A stretch of 64,000 bases of DNA from Methanomicrobia archaeon (GTDB lineage Archaea; Methanobacteriota_B; Thermococci; Methanofastidiosales; NM3): NCBI GenBank assembly GCA_030603445.1, contig JAUVXU010000005.1, positions 1-64,000 on the forward strand. The letters run 5' to 3'. Made by a program: the position numbers and the translations under genes. Positions 49,918-58,491 of the stretch are shown one piece after another (position 1 is the first letter of the stretch; the number at the start of each line of letters is the position of its first letter). The notes below the pieces were generated by a model. It searched no databases. It was not told where the DNA came from and was given only the letters and a program-made list of their open reading frames with translations.

Positions 49918-50847
49918 ATAGATACTAGTCCAAGTTATCTAAAGCTACAGGAAAATGGGGAGCTTCAAAAACGTGTAAGAAAATTGTACTCCAAACTTGA
50001 ATCCTGTTCACTTTGCCCCCGAAAATGTTTAGTAAATAGAATGGAAGGCGAAAAAGGCGCTTGCAATTCAGGCATGCATCTTAAAGTATCAGATCATTTC
50101 CCTCATTTCGGAGAAGAAACCCCTCTAGTGGGCAACAAAGGCTCAGGAACGATATTTTTGTCACATTGTAACTTAAAATGTGTTTATTGCCAAAACTATA
50201 GAATAAGCCAAGATGGAGAGGGAACTACCACGACACCCGGGCAAGTTGCCGATATGATGATAAAACTACAAGAAAGCGGTTGTCACAACATAAATCTCGT
50301 TTCCCCTACACAATATACTCCTCAACTTATTGAAGCCCTCGACTACGCCATAGCAGAAGGATTGCATATCCCTCTTGTATGGAACAGCGGCGGATACGAA
50401 AGCGTGGACACCTTAAAACTATTATCAGGAATTGTTGATGTTTATCTTCCAGATATTAAATATGGCTCCAATGAAGCAGGACAAAGATATTCTAACGCCC
50501 CAGGTTACTTTGACGTATGTAAAGATGCATTATTTGAGATGTATAGCCAAGTAGGGGATCTTAAAATGAAAAGAGGAATAGCTTACCGTGGGATGATAAT
50601 ACGGCATCTGGTCCTTCCAAACAACTGCGCCGCAAGTGAAAATGTATTGCCATTTCTTGCATCCATGTCAAAAAACAGCTATGTGAACATTATGGGGCAA
50701 TATCGCCCATATGCAGATGCATTTAAGTTTGAGGAACTTAAAAGATGCCCTACAAGATATGAAATATCCAAAGTCCATAAAATAGCGCGAACTTTAGGTT
50801 TAGTACGGGGTTTCCAAAAAACGTGGAGCAGTAATCTGTGTCATTAA
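49918..50847 (+). CDS. Radical SAM protein (PflA-like, COG1313), apparent ATA/ATT start
   Basis: A protein of about 309 residues if started at ATA 49918. The N-terminal cysteine motif CSLCPRKC and the radical SAM motif CNLKCVYC are clear. Homologues begin with a conserved segment like PSYLKL-x4-GEL-x-R before the first Cys motif; here it is encoded (SPSYLKLQENGELQKRVRKL) but the frame has no ATG, GTG or TTG from its upstream stop at 49858 to TTG 49984. GAGGGGGG stands right before ATT 49915/ATA 49918. It resembles activases of glycyl radical enzymes, but no glycyl radical enzyme gene is in the window. Confidence 0.8.
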   Translation: MDTSPSYLKLQENGELQKRVRKLYSKLESCSLCPRKCLVNRMEGEKGACNSGMHLKVSDHFPHFGEETPLVGNKGSGTIFLSHCNLKCVYCQNYRISQDGEGTTTTPGQVADMMIKLQESGCHNINLVSPTQYTPQLIEALDYAIAEGLHIPLVWNSGGYESVDTLKLLSGIVDVYLPDIKYGSNEAGQRYSNAPGYFDVCKDALFEMYSQVGDLKMKRGIAYRGMIIRHLVLPNNCAASENVLPFLASMSKNSYVNIMGQYRPYADAFKFEELKRCPTRYEISKVHKIARTLGLVRGFQKTWSSNLCH

Positions 50848-50976
50848 TGGCAAATTCCCACTTTCATTGGGAATGATCAAAAATCTTGCACCAAACTCCG
50901 CTAAAAAACAATGCCGACCCTTTAACTAATTGCAAAAGTAGAAAGTTATATAATCTTGTATATAAATCTAATAGCA

Positions 50977-51618
50977 ATGATTTTTGGAAAAAAAGAGGAT
51001 GATGTATTAAAGGCCCTTGACGAACATATGTACCTCGTGGAAAAATGCCTAAACACATTTTCAAAAGGGATGGAATCTTATTTAAAAGAAGACTTGCAAG
51101 CATGCGCGAATGTTAGAAAAAATATCATCGAATACGAGCACAAAGCAGATATTAAACGCAGGGAAGTACAGATGAAACTATATGAGGGCGCATTTATGCC
51201 ATTATACCGTGATGATATATATAGCTTCATGGATGCACTAGACGACGTTGCGGACAAGACAAAGAATCTCATAAACACCATTGTACTTGAAAAGCCGCTC
51301 ATACCCCGTTTCCTTGTATCAGAATTTTTAGAACTGACAGAAAACACTATAGCACCTTTCGTGAACTTGAAAAAGGCAATAGAAAGTTTCAAGAGCGATA
51401 GGAAAAACATCCTGGCAGAAGCTGAGGAAGTAGAAAAGAAAGAACACCTTGTAGATAAAATAGAATATATGGTAAGAAAGAAAATATTTGAAAGTGAACT
51501 TCATCTTTCCGAAAAGATGGCTTTGCGCGATTTTGCCATGAATGTCGCAAACATATCTGATAAGATTGAGGACTGTTCTAACCTCTTAGAGATAATGGCT
51601 GTTAAACGGCAGCTATAG
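50977..51618 (+). CDS. DUF47 family protein (PhoU-like, phosphate-transport associated)
   Basis: A 213-residue all-helical protein of the DUF47/TIGR00153 family (residues such as EHKADIKRREVQMKLYEGAFMPLYRDDIYSFMDALDDVADKTKN). In many archaea it neighbours Pit-type phosphate transporters and regulates them; no transporter is adjacent here. Start chosen at ATG 50977, about 30 nt after a TATA-like GTTATATAATC, so probably leaderless; an in-frame TTG at 50956 lies within the promoter. Its 3' end overlaps the convergent cofC by 17 nt. Confidence 0.85.
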   Translation: MIFGKKEDDVLKALDEHMYLVEKCLNTFSKGMESYLKEDLQACANVRKNIIEYEHKADIKRREVQMKLYEGAFMPLYRDDIYSFMDALDDVADKTKNLINTIVLEKPLIPRFLVSEFLELTENTIAPFVNLKKAIESFKSDRKNILAEAEEVEKKEHLVDKIEYMVRKKIFESELHLSEKMALRDFAMNVANISDKIEDCSNLLEIMAVKRQL

Positions 51619-52186
51619 GTATCGGGTCAAGTATTTCGAAAAATTTTGTCAGATCTTTATTGCCCACGTGCTCTATAGTCCAACGTATGTCTTCAATCGT
51701 ATCTATATCACGAAATGAGTCTCCTTCTAAAATAGTCAAAGGAAGATTACGGCTTTTCGTCTCTATTTTATGTAAAACAAAGCTGTTTTTTCCAAAATGA
51801 GGCACAAATTCAACATTTCTTGGAATAAAAATTCCACTTGTTCCACCATTGTGAGATTGTGCAATAATAACTCGTTTTTTATCTCCTATCAACCTATCTA
51901 TATCTTCCTTATTTAAAAATGGAAGATCGCATGGCAATATCAAAACATCATCATCTATGCGCTCACGCAATAACATGATTCCTGAATTAATATTTCCCTT
52001 ATCATCATATCCTTTAGTAGGAGAGGGAATAGATTGTGTTAGGACTTCAACTGGATGTCCATCCAGTATATTTATGACGTGTTTAAACATGAAAAGAACA
52101 AGATTTCTACGCTGTTCTAGGGAAAAAAAAGGAGAAAGGCGTGATTTTGCGTTCTTTAGTTTCAACAACACGACGATATGTGTCAT
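51602..52186 (-). CDS. cofC: 2-phospho-L-lactate guanylyltransferase CofC
   Basis: A 194-residue nucleotidyltransferase: KLKNAKSRLSPFFS (substrate/GTP binding), VLILPCDLPFLNKEDI (metal Asp) and DIDTIEDI near the C-terminus. CofC activates 2-phospholactate (or phosphoenolpyruvate) with GTP for coenzyme F420 synthesis. Its presence means the organism makes F420. A TATA box (CTTATATACG, about 52212) lies 26 nt upstream, inside the 3' end of the ECF-type gene, so the mRNA is probably leaderless. Confidence 0.88.
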   Translation of the reverse strand: MTHIVVLLKLKNAKSRLSPFFSLEQRRNLVLFMFKHVINILDGHPVEVLTQSIPSPTKGYDDKGNINSGIMLLRERIDDDVLILPCDLPFLNKEDIDRLIGDKKRVIIAQSHNGGTSGIFIPRNVEFVPHFGKNSFVLHKIETKSRNLPLTILEGDSFRDIDTIEDIRWTIEHVGNKDLTKFFEILDPIPIAAV

Positions 52187-52197
52187 ACGCCAACTAT

Positions 52198-52968
52198 TTA
52201 TGTTCGTATATAAGCTTTTTGTGCAAATGCAAACATCTTAGTTCTAAATACCAACAACCAGGCAACGGCTACCTCAAGAGTCCCCTGAAGCACATTAAGA
52301 CCAAACATTGCATACCATGGGATAAAGTCAATGGCTGCTGCAGTTGGTATATCAAAGAATATAGGAAACGTAAAGTAATAGTTTATTACGGTCGTTGTTA
52401 TGCCGCGCACAAACAATGCCAATACAAGGGCAATTATTATCTTATTTGGGTTGCTGTAAAATGAAATGCCCTGTGATCCATGATTCCTACTAACAAGATA
52501 AAATGCGCTATAGAATGCCACAGTAGAAATAAGTACAATAATCGGAGAGTATAGCTCATTCTCTCTGGCACCGACGAGGTCGTACATTATGCCCATAAGG
52601 GCGATTAAGGATACCATGCTTATAAGTGCAGCAATAACTACCCTCACATCCTTGCGTATATCTTTTTTGAACTTTAGTGACATCAAAGCAGGGGTTATTA
52701 TCATTGGCATTGTTGCTATCCACTTCATTGAAGCGCCCAATACGCCTTCAGGGGCCACAACTGATAATATGAAAAACATACCCACGCATACGGCAAGGGA
52801 TGTTCTAAATCCATACAGGAAAAAAGCTAATAGTACAGGCAAGGCCACGAGATCAATAGATATCCCCCAAGGCGAAACATATCCTAACGGGGGCCTAAGT
52901 ATCTGAAAAATAGCAGTCAATGCCAAAAACATCGCGACTACTGCTATACCCATAGATTTTTTTTGCAT
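52198..52968 (-). CDS. ECF-type transporter substrate-binding membrane subunit, tentative
   Basis: A 256-residue membrane protein with about six to seven helices. It opens with IAVVAMFLALTAIFQILRPPLGYVSPWGISIDLVALPVLLAFFLYG, a pattern seen in ECF S-components for vitamins, and has GASMKWIATMPMIITPAL. The ligand is unknown. ATG 52968 is about 28 nt from a TATA-like TTTTTAATTTAA, so leaderless. No ECF ATPases or T-component are in the window. Confidence 0.6.
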   Translation of the reverse strand: MQKKSMGIAVVAMFLALTAIFQILRPPLGYVSPWGISIDLVALPVLLAFFLYGFRTSLAVCVGMFFILSVVAPEGVLGASMKWIATMPMIITPALMSLKFKKDIRKDVRVVIAALISMVSLIALMGIMYDLVGARENELYSPIIVLISTVAFYSAFYLVSRNHGSQGISFYSNPNKIIIALVLALFVRGITTTVINYYFTFPIFFDIPTAAAIDFIPWYAMFGLNVLQGTLEVAVAWLLVFRTKMFAFAQKAYIRT

Positions 52969-53093
52969 AGAAAGAAGTAATAAGGTTAAATTAAAAAGTT
53001 TTAGGTAACAAATCAAAAATGAGTAATATAAATATAGATATTCATTATTTATTTATGCCAAAGAAAAGGATTATATATTCAAATTAAAAACAT

Positions 53094-53564
53094 ATGAAAG
53101 GTATTCTAATGGAAGTTGAGGGAAGAAGCACATATGCATTTGAGGAAGGAGAAATATCTATCTCAATAAAGGAGGGCGAAAAGAAAAATATCTGCCCCCA
53201 TTTTGCCAAGGTCCTTGAAAAACATAGTATAGTTACAATATCCATACTTACAAGTGCGATGTTACGCAAGAAGATCATGGAAGAGAGGGCACAGCCATTG
53301 CCCACAAAGTTGCAGGAAGATTTTTATGAAACCGCAGAATTCACTTTTGAAAAATTAGCAGGACTAAACAACGATGAATCTAACAAAGTACGCGCCTTGG
53401 TAAAGGACCTCTTGCGACTTCGTATGGGGAAAATTCATAAAATAGTATTGCAAACAAAAGAACCCAAGATTTCTCTAGAACCAGTAGAAAGATTATTTTA
53501 CCGTAAAATAAAAACACTTATCGCAGAGACCGAGGCATTAGATGGAGGGAACAAAAAATGGTAG
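53094..53564 (+). CDS. GINS complex protein (archaeal Gins51/15-like)
   Basis: A 156-residue replication factor. It has a small N-terminal beta-type region (about 1-40) and a helical part with RALVKDLLRLRMGKIHKIVLQ, the typical GINS A-domain end. It lies directly upstream of mcm, with an overlap of 7 nt, as archaeal gins genes often do. GINS joins MCM and the GAN/RecJ nuclease in the replicative helicase. ATG 53094 is about 22 nt downstream of a TATA-like TTATATATTC, suggesting a leaderless message. Confidence 0.72.
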   Translation: MKGILMEVEGRSTYAFEEGEISISIKEGEKKNICPHFAKVLEKHSIVTISILTSAMLRKKIMEERAQPLPTKLQEDFYETAEFTFEKLAGLNNDESNKVRALVKDLLRLRMGKIHKIVLQTKEPKISLEPVERLFYRKIKTLIAETEALDGGNKKW

Positions 53565-55606
53565 TGGATTTTGATATTATTATTAACGGGTTCAGGGATT
53601 TTATAGAAACCTATCCAGATATAGCAAATCCAAAGTACAAGCATTTGCTAGAGGAAATGGAGCTAACCGGCAAAAGAAGCCTCATAATAGATTGTGATGA
53701 TCTCATAACATATAACCAGGAACTCTACACTGAACTTGTTAATAGTCCTATAGAAGTGATTTCCATTGCCGAACAAGTGCTTCATGAGATTCTTCAGGAA
53801 ATGGGACAAATATCTCTCCATATCAGACCTACAAATCTTGATTCGACCCTGAAAAAAGGGATACGTAATATCCGTGCAGATGATATCCATAAATTAATTG
53901 AGATAAACGCTATTGTTGGCAGGGCCTCTGAAGTGAAACCCGAGATTGTAGAAGCAGTATTCGAATGTGAGCGATGCGGCGAAATAATATTTATTGTACA
54001 AGGATCCAATATATTCAAGAAACCAACTGCCTGCACAAATCCAGCCTGTGGAAAATCTGGCCCTTTCAAATTATTAGAAGATCAATCGAAGTTCATGGAC
54101 TGGCAGTCGATAAAAGTCCAGGAACGCCCTGAATCCCTCAGAGGAGGCAGAATGCCGCAGCATATAAACTGTCTATTAAGAGATGATATCGTTGATAAGG
54201 CGACTGCAGGGTCACGCGTAATAATCACAGGCATTCTCAAAACATTCCAGGACAGCCAACTCCGTGTTATGAAGACCACATTTTCAAAATACCTCGATGT
54301 AATGTCAATAGAAATATTAGAAAAGGATGTGGACGACACCACCATAACAGAAGAGGATGAAGTACGTATCTTGGAACTTTCCTCAGACCCGGAAATAGTG
54401 CAAAAGATAGTAGGTTCCATTTCCCCTTCCATATATGGGCATACTGACGTGAAGGAGGCTATTGCACTCCAGCTCTTTGCAGGTGTTGTTCGTGAGCTTC
54501 CTGATGGGACCAGGCTGCGTGGAGACTCAAATATACTGTTGATAGGTGATCCGGGTGTAGCTAAGTCCCAAATTCTCCAGTATGTTGCTAGGTTGGCTCC
54601 AAGAAGTGTCTATACCTCTGGAAAAGGCACTTCAAGTGCTGGCTTGACCGCTGCTGTGGTGCGTGATGAAACAACAGGTGGTTGGGCCCTAGAAGCTGGT
54701 GCACTCGTCCTTGCAGACGGAGGAATTGCCTGTATAGACGAGATAGACAAAATGTCAAAAGATGACCGTTCATCCGTACATGAGGCCATGGAACAGCAAA
54801 CAATAAGCATTGCAAAAGCAGGTATCGTGGCAACGCTCAACGCCCGTGCCTCTATTATTGCCGCTGCAAATCCCAAATTAGGCAGGTTTGATAATTATAA
54901 GAACGAACTTGAGCAAATAGATCTGCCTCCATCGCTGCTCTCTCGTTTTGACCTCATCTTCATATTAAAAGACATTCCAAATGAAGCTGATGATAGCAAG
55001 ATTGCAACGCATATACTAGAAAGCCATAGAGGTGTAGAAGATTGTATAATTCCAATAATAGATCCTGATTTTATGTTGAAGTATATTTCCTATGCGAAAA
55101 AAAATATTGAACCAGAACTCACTAAAGATGCAGCAGATAAACTCCACAAATTCTACATTAGCCTTAGGCATCAGGGCACTGAAAGCGGTGCAGTTCCCAT
55201 AACAGCTAGACAGCTAGAAGCACTTATTCGTCTATCAGAATCTCGCGCGCGCATGCGCCTATCTACTATTGTAACAGTAGAGGATGCTGAAGCCACCGTC
55301 ACACTATATCGCAGTGTCATCGAGAAGGTAATGAGGGACAAGGAGTCTGGTGAAATAGATGTGGATATACTAATGACGGGAAAGGCCGCCTCACAACGAC
55401 AAAAAATAATCAAAGTGTTTGAGATAATAGAAGAAATTGAAAAAGAACATGACGAGGGTGCGCCGTACGAGGAAGTAGTAAAAAAAGCAAAAGAGATGGG
55501 GATAAGCAAGGAATTTGTCATTAGAACTCTAGAAGAGCTCAAACGCACAGGAGAAATATTTGAACCAAGGGCGAGTGTCTTAAAGACCGTGAAAGCTAAT
55601 TTTTAG
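53558..55606 (+). CDS. mcm: Minichromosome maintenance helicase MCM
   Basis: A 682-residue replicative helicase. The N-terminal domain has a zinc site, C-ER-C ... C-TNPA-C. The AAA+ core carries Walker A GDPGVAKSQ, the helix-2 insert, sensor and Walker B GGIACIDEIDKM, an arginine finger in SLLSRFDL and the C-terminal winged helix (EYEEVVKKAKEMG-like). GGAGGG precedes the ATG. It overlaps the GINS gene by 7 nt. Its 3' end overlaps the convergent Rpp21 gene by 11 nt. Confidence 0.96.
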   Translation: MVVDFDIIINGFRDFIETYPDIANPKYKHLLEEMELTGKRSLIIDCDDLITYNQELYTELVNSPIEVISIAEQVLHEILQEMGQISLHIRPTNLDSTLKKGIRNIRADDIHKLIEINAIVGRASEVKPEIVEAVFECERCGEIIFIVQGSNIFKKPTACTNPACGKSGPFKLLEDQSKFMDWQSIKVQERPESLRGGRMPQHINCLLRDDIVDKATAGSRVIITGILKTFQDSQLRVMKTTFSKYLDVMSIEILEKDVDDTTITEEDEVRILELSSDPEIVQKIVGSISPSIYGHTDVKEAIALQLFAGVVRELPDGTRLRGDSNILLIGDPGVAKSQILQYVARLAPRSVYTSGKGTSSAGLTAAVVRDETTGGWALEAGALVLADGGIACIDEIDKMSKDDRSSVHEAMEQQTISIAKAGIVATLNARASIIAAANPKLGRFDNYKNELEQIDLPPSLLSRFDLIFILKDIPNEADDSKIATHILESHRGVEDCIIPIIDPDFMLKYISYAKKNIEPELTKDAADKLHKFYISLRHQGTESGAVPITARQLEALIRLSESRARMRLSTIVTVEDAEATVTLYRSVIEKVMRDKESGEIDVDILMTGKAASQRQKIIKVFEIIEEIEKEHDEGAPYEEVVKKAKEMGISKEFVIRTLEELKRTGEIFEPRASVLKTVKANF

Positions 55607-56195
55607 CTTTGTTAATGGCGTTTAAAATATCGCTGACCTTTACACCAGGCATCTCGACGGATTCGCGCTTGAAAAAGGCGTTCAAGCTATCCTCCACATC
55701 CACAAAACGTATGCCTGTAAGGCATTCCTTTAGCAATGGAAATTTTTCTTCAGGATAAAAGAAAAAATCACCAGTTATTGATATGTCATTTATCCTGTCG
55801 CCGCTATAAGAGAGTGACACGCACAAAAGCCCGCCCTTCGCTTTGTATTCTGCATAATGCTTAGTAGTACTGTTGCGATGTATTTTTTCTTTTCTAAAAG
55901 GAATACGCTTGATATTTCCACATTCCATGCAAGTTATTATGGTGCGATCATTTCTAGTGCGTATACGCGCAGTTTTACCTGGAACAAGGGGTATGTTACA
56001 CGATTTGCAAAACATCCTTTTCTGCAATCTAGAAGGGGACACTTTGTGCTTCCTAGAAATATTTCGGGCAATCTCAATGTAGCGCCTGGATCTCTCGGGA
56101 TGATTATCAAGGGATTTGATTGCCAACTCAAAAAGAGCGTTTATATGGCTTGTCGCAATTCTCTGTCTGCCCTTCCTTAATCTCTTCCACATCAT
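55596..56195 (-). CDS. RNase P protein 4 (Rpp21) fused to a lipoate-ligase accessory (LplB-like) domain
   Basis: A 199-residue protein in two parts. Residues 1-110 are the archaeal RNase P subunit Rpp21/Rpr2: helical start, then a zinc ribbon CKSCNIPLVPG ... ITCMECGNIKRIPFRKE. Residues 113-199 match the small C-terminal/accessory domain of archaeal lipoate-protein ligase (LplB type): YKAKGGLLCVSLSYSGDRI, the hallmark ITGDFFFYPEEKFPLL, and a C-terminal helix VKVSDILNAINKA. The frame is continuous with no Met or ribosome-binding site between them, so it is a true fusion in this sequence. Rpp21 helps tRNA 5' processing; the role of the second domain here is unknown. Confidence 0.8.
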   Translation of the reverse strand: MMWKRLRKGRQRIATSHINALFELAIKSLDNHPERSRRYIEIARNISRKHKVSPSRLQKRMFCKSCNIPLVPGKTARIRTRNDRTIITCMECGNIKRIPFRKEKIHRNSTTKHYAEYKAKGGLLCVSLSYSGDRINDISITGDFFFYPEEKFPLLKECLTGIRFVDVEDSLNAFFKRESVEMPGVKVSDILNAINKAKN

Positions 56196-56246
56196 ATCAA
56201 AGAATAGAAAAATTAGATAATATATAAAACTATGTTTATATCACCA

Positions 56247-56861
56247 TTATTTTGTGTATATCACATGATTTAAGACAGACCATGCTACAAGCTCTTGCTG
56301 AAAAATAGAGTACTGTTCATAAGGCAGTTTAGTTTTGAAATCGCCATGGGAAAAACCTCCTATGACTACGACCGCATTGTCTGTTGATTCGTAAGCTTCA
56401 CCATGAAAATTCATGACCTTTACATCAAATCCAGAAGAGATGTCATTTAACAGCTCCAAAAGGGTCTTTTTCTCTATACGTAAGAGTTCATGGCCCCCTG
56501 CATCGATTCGCCCCTTCTCAAAGAGCTGCTCCATAAGCCCAACGAATCGGTGGTATGATTTAGGCACTTTCCATAGAGGCGACATATATATCACTTCATC
56601 GTTGCGTGTATGTATGTAGACCTCCAGTTCTCCTTTCTTGTTTAAGGGGGATTCCATTGCACAAAGCAGGCAGATATGGACAATGTCCGGGCGTCCACGA
56701 CGGTATGCATCAGGCAATGCCTGCATAGCGCGATGGTAATAATTACTGTCAAGCAGGGCAAAAGGTTTTTTCTTAAGCTTTAATTTACGAAGGGAAGAAT
56801 GGCCGCGGATTTGGTGGGGAACAAGCTCCAGCTCGCTTTCGGCAATGACAATTTTAAGCAT
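56247..56861 (-). CDS. nep1: rRNA pseudouridine N1-methyltransferase Nep1/Emg1
   Basis: A 204-residue SPOUT-class methyltransferase that methylates a pseudouridine in 16S rRNA helix 35 and assists small-subunit assembly. It has LKIVIAESELELVP at the start, ALLDSNYYHRAM, RRGRPDIVHICLL, and the knot region VVVIGGFSHGDF. ATG 56861 is used because the family sequence starts there; a TATA-like TTTATATAATT is about 28 nt upstream, so leaderless. Earlier in-frame ATGs would add unrelated residues. Confidence 0.9.
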   Translation of the reverse strand: MLKIVIAESELELVPHQIRGHSSLRKLKLKKKPFALLDSNYYHRAMQALPDAYRRGRPDIVHICLLCAMESPLNKKGELEVYIHTRNDEVIYMSPLWKVPKSYHRFVGLMEQLFEKGRIDAGGHELLRIEKKTLLELLNDISSGFDVKVMNFHGEAYESTDNAVVVIGGFSHGDFKTKLPYEQYSIFQQELVAWSVLNHVIYTK

Positions 56862-56934
56862 ATGTACTTGCCACAGAAAAATTATATAAATCTTTGGAAA
56901 AATAGTAATGTACGTTAAATAGGATGGTGAACTG

Positions 56935-57150
56935 ATGAGAGTAAAAACACTGATTGGTAAAAAAGTATATGATTCAGATGCAAATAACATAGGAAAGATC
57001 GTTGATGCAGAGTTTGATGAGGAAACCTATGCGATTACCACAATAGAAATAAGCCATAAATTGTTAAAAAAGATACATGTTGATGTAAACAATATAGCCA
57101 AGCTAGGGGACAGTGTCTTCCTTAAGGTGCAACGGTCGGATATAGAATAG
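56935..57150 (+). CDS. PRC-barrel domain protein
   Basis: A 71-residue single PRC-barrel: TLIGKKVYDSDANNIGKIVDAEFDEETYAITTIEI and a LGDSVFLK strand. PRC-barrels bind RNA processing factors or photosystem proteins; in archaea small ones have undefined roles. GGTGAACTG precedes the ATG. It overlaps the convergent membrane-anchored gene by 29 nt. Confidence 0.85.
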   Translation: MRVKTLIGKKVYDSDANNIGKIVDAEFDEETYAITTIEISHKLLKKIHVDVNNIAKLGDSVFLKVQRSDIE

Positions 57151-57673
57151 TTACCTTATAGATGCACCAAAGCCATGAGTCGGGCCCATATTTATCCTCA
57201 AGAGTTCCTGAAGGGTCGTAGATGACAAGTTTCATCGGTCCGCCAGCACTAGGTTTATTTGAAAAACTTATTGCAAGTTCGCTGTCCTGGTAGCCTATTA
57301 CCAATAATAAAACATCCTTGTATTCCACCATATCAGTATAGGGTATGTTTACAGTTCTGCCTTGGATATTTGTAAATATAACAGACAGCTCATCCTTTGA
57401 TTCATCTTCAGACAGCTTTAGGAATGTCTCAATAAAATCATAGATATAAACACATTTGTAGATATGGTTTTGATGCTGCCATACGTCGTATATAGGAATA
57501 TCTAGTGTATCACATTGTTTTTCTATCTCATCCATTGTTATGCGCATCTCACTAGGAGGAGTTTGTAAGACTATTATAGAAGATTGTTGAGGCGCGTATA
57601 CAAATGAAAAAATTACAACGCCCATTAACAATAGTATAACCATCAAAAAAGGAAACTTAAACAGGGACCTCAT
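57122..57673 (-). CDS. Membrane-anchored protein with a sulfite-oxidase-like small domain, tentative
   Basis: A 183-residue protein with an N-terminal signal/anchor (about 8-26) and an outside domain. The C-terminal half (FTNIQGRTVNIPYTDM, SNKPSAGGPMKLVIYDPSG, WLWCIYKVTIL) has a weak likeness to the oxidoreductase molybdopterin-binding domain (sulfite oxidase type) but lacks a clear Cys for molybdenum at the expected place. It may be a small cofactor-free relative. No other molybdoenzyme gene is present nearby. Confidence 0.5.
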   Translation of the reverse strand: MRSLFKFPFLMVILLLMGVVIFSFVYAPQQSSIIVLQTPPSEMRITMDEIEKQCDTLDIPIYDVWQHQNHIYKCVYIYDFIETFLKLSEDESKDELSVIFTNIQGRTVNIPYTDMVEYKDVLLLVIGYQDSELAISFSNKPSAGGPMKLVIYDPSGTLEDKYGPDSWLWCIYKVTILYPTVAP

Positions 57674-57710
57674 TCTATTCCCATTCTAATGTGCTACTAT
57701 AAAAACGTTA

Positions 57711-58325
57711 TTACATCATGCATAGTATATCAAATATTATCGATGTGGACCAGTGCAGCAAAAATGATGGCAAAATGCTCCTTGACTCTCTGTCAACATG
57801 GCCAAACGCCAGCCCTGCAAAGAAAGAATAAAACACTTCATTTATGGGTTTTCCAATATGAACATATGTGTATGGGAGCGCTTGAATAAGTATTGCCCAA
57901 CGGCCTGATCTCTTAAGCCCGGACATCATAAAACCCCTAAAGAAAAATTCAGTGGAAAGCATCAAAACACCGACTAATAGCTCCCAGTAAATAAATTCAT
58001 GCCAAGACCCAAAAACAAAACGGGGGTAGTAAAGTCTGAAAGCCTCCATTCGGGACCCTACAAGCATGAAGGGAATTGCTATTAGGAAAAGAATAATAAA
58101 ATAACGTTTTACTAATGCCTTATCCCCGAGAGAAAGGCCGTATGAAGCAAGTTTCTTTCTCAATAATAACAATATCCCTACAGGGATTATTAGATAAAAA
58201 ACAGCTTCTTTGCATATGAAACCCTTGAATGTATAAGAATGCAATGACCGATTAACATACAGCAATGCTAAAGATGCTGCCAAGAAAAAGAAGAATTCAT
58301 AAGTCTTCCCATTTTTCATAAACAT
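57711..58325 (-). CDS. CPBP-family intramembrane metalloprotease (CAAX-like)
   Basis: A 204-residue membrane protein with about six helices. The family motifs are TEFFFRGFMMSGLKR (E-xxx-R), the histidine in PYTYVHIGKP and a second His in SFLLHWSTS. Such proteins cleave within membranes or assist in self-immunity and lipoprotein processing; the substrate here is unknown. The first of the E-E-xxx-R glutamates is Thr, which is sometimes tolerated. The ATG at 58325 or 58319 may serve as the start. Confidence 0.75.
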   Translation of the reverse strand: MFMKNGKTYEFFFFLAASLALLYVNRSLHSYTFKGFICKEAVFYLIIPVGILLLLRKKLASYGLSLGDKALVKRYFIILFLIAIPFMLVGSRMEAFRLYYPRFVFGSWHEFIYWELLVGVLMLSTEFFFRGFMMSGLKRSGRWAILIQALPYTYVHIGKPINEVFYSFFAGLAFGHVDRESRSILPSFLLHWSTSIIFDILCMM

Positions 58326-58491
58326 AGGGCATCAAGATATTATAAAAACATTTGCAGTAATTAGCAAAATAAGGCAACTCATGCGCTTTATTTTAGGTCC
58401 AATTAAGAGATAAAATATAGGATGTTACGACCTTAATTTTCTAAAGTGATACCAAAAGAATTAATAGGGCTTTTATATGTAGTATTGTACA

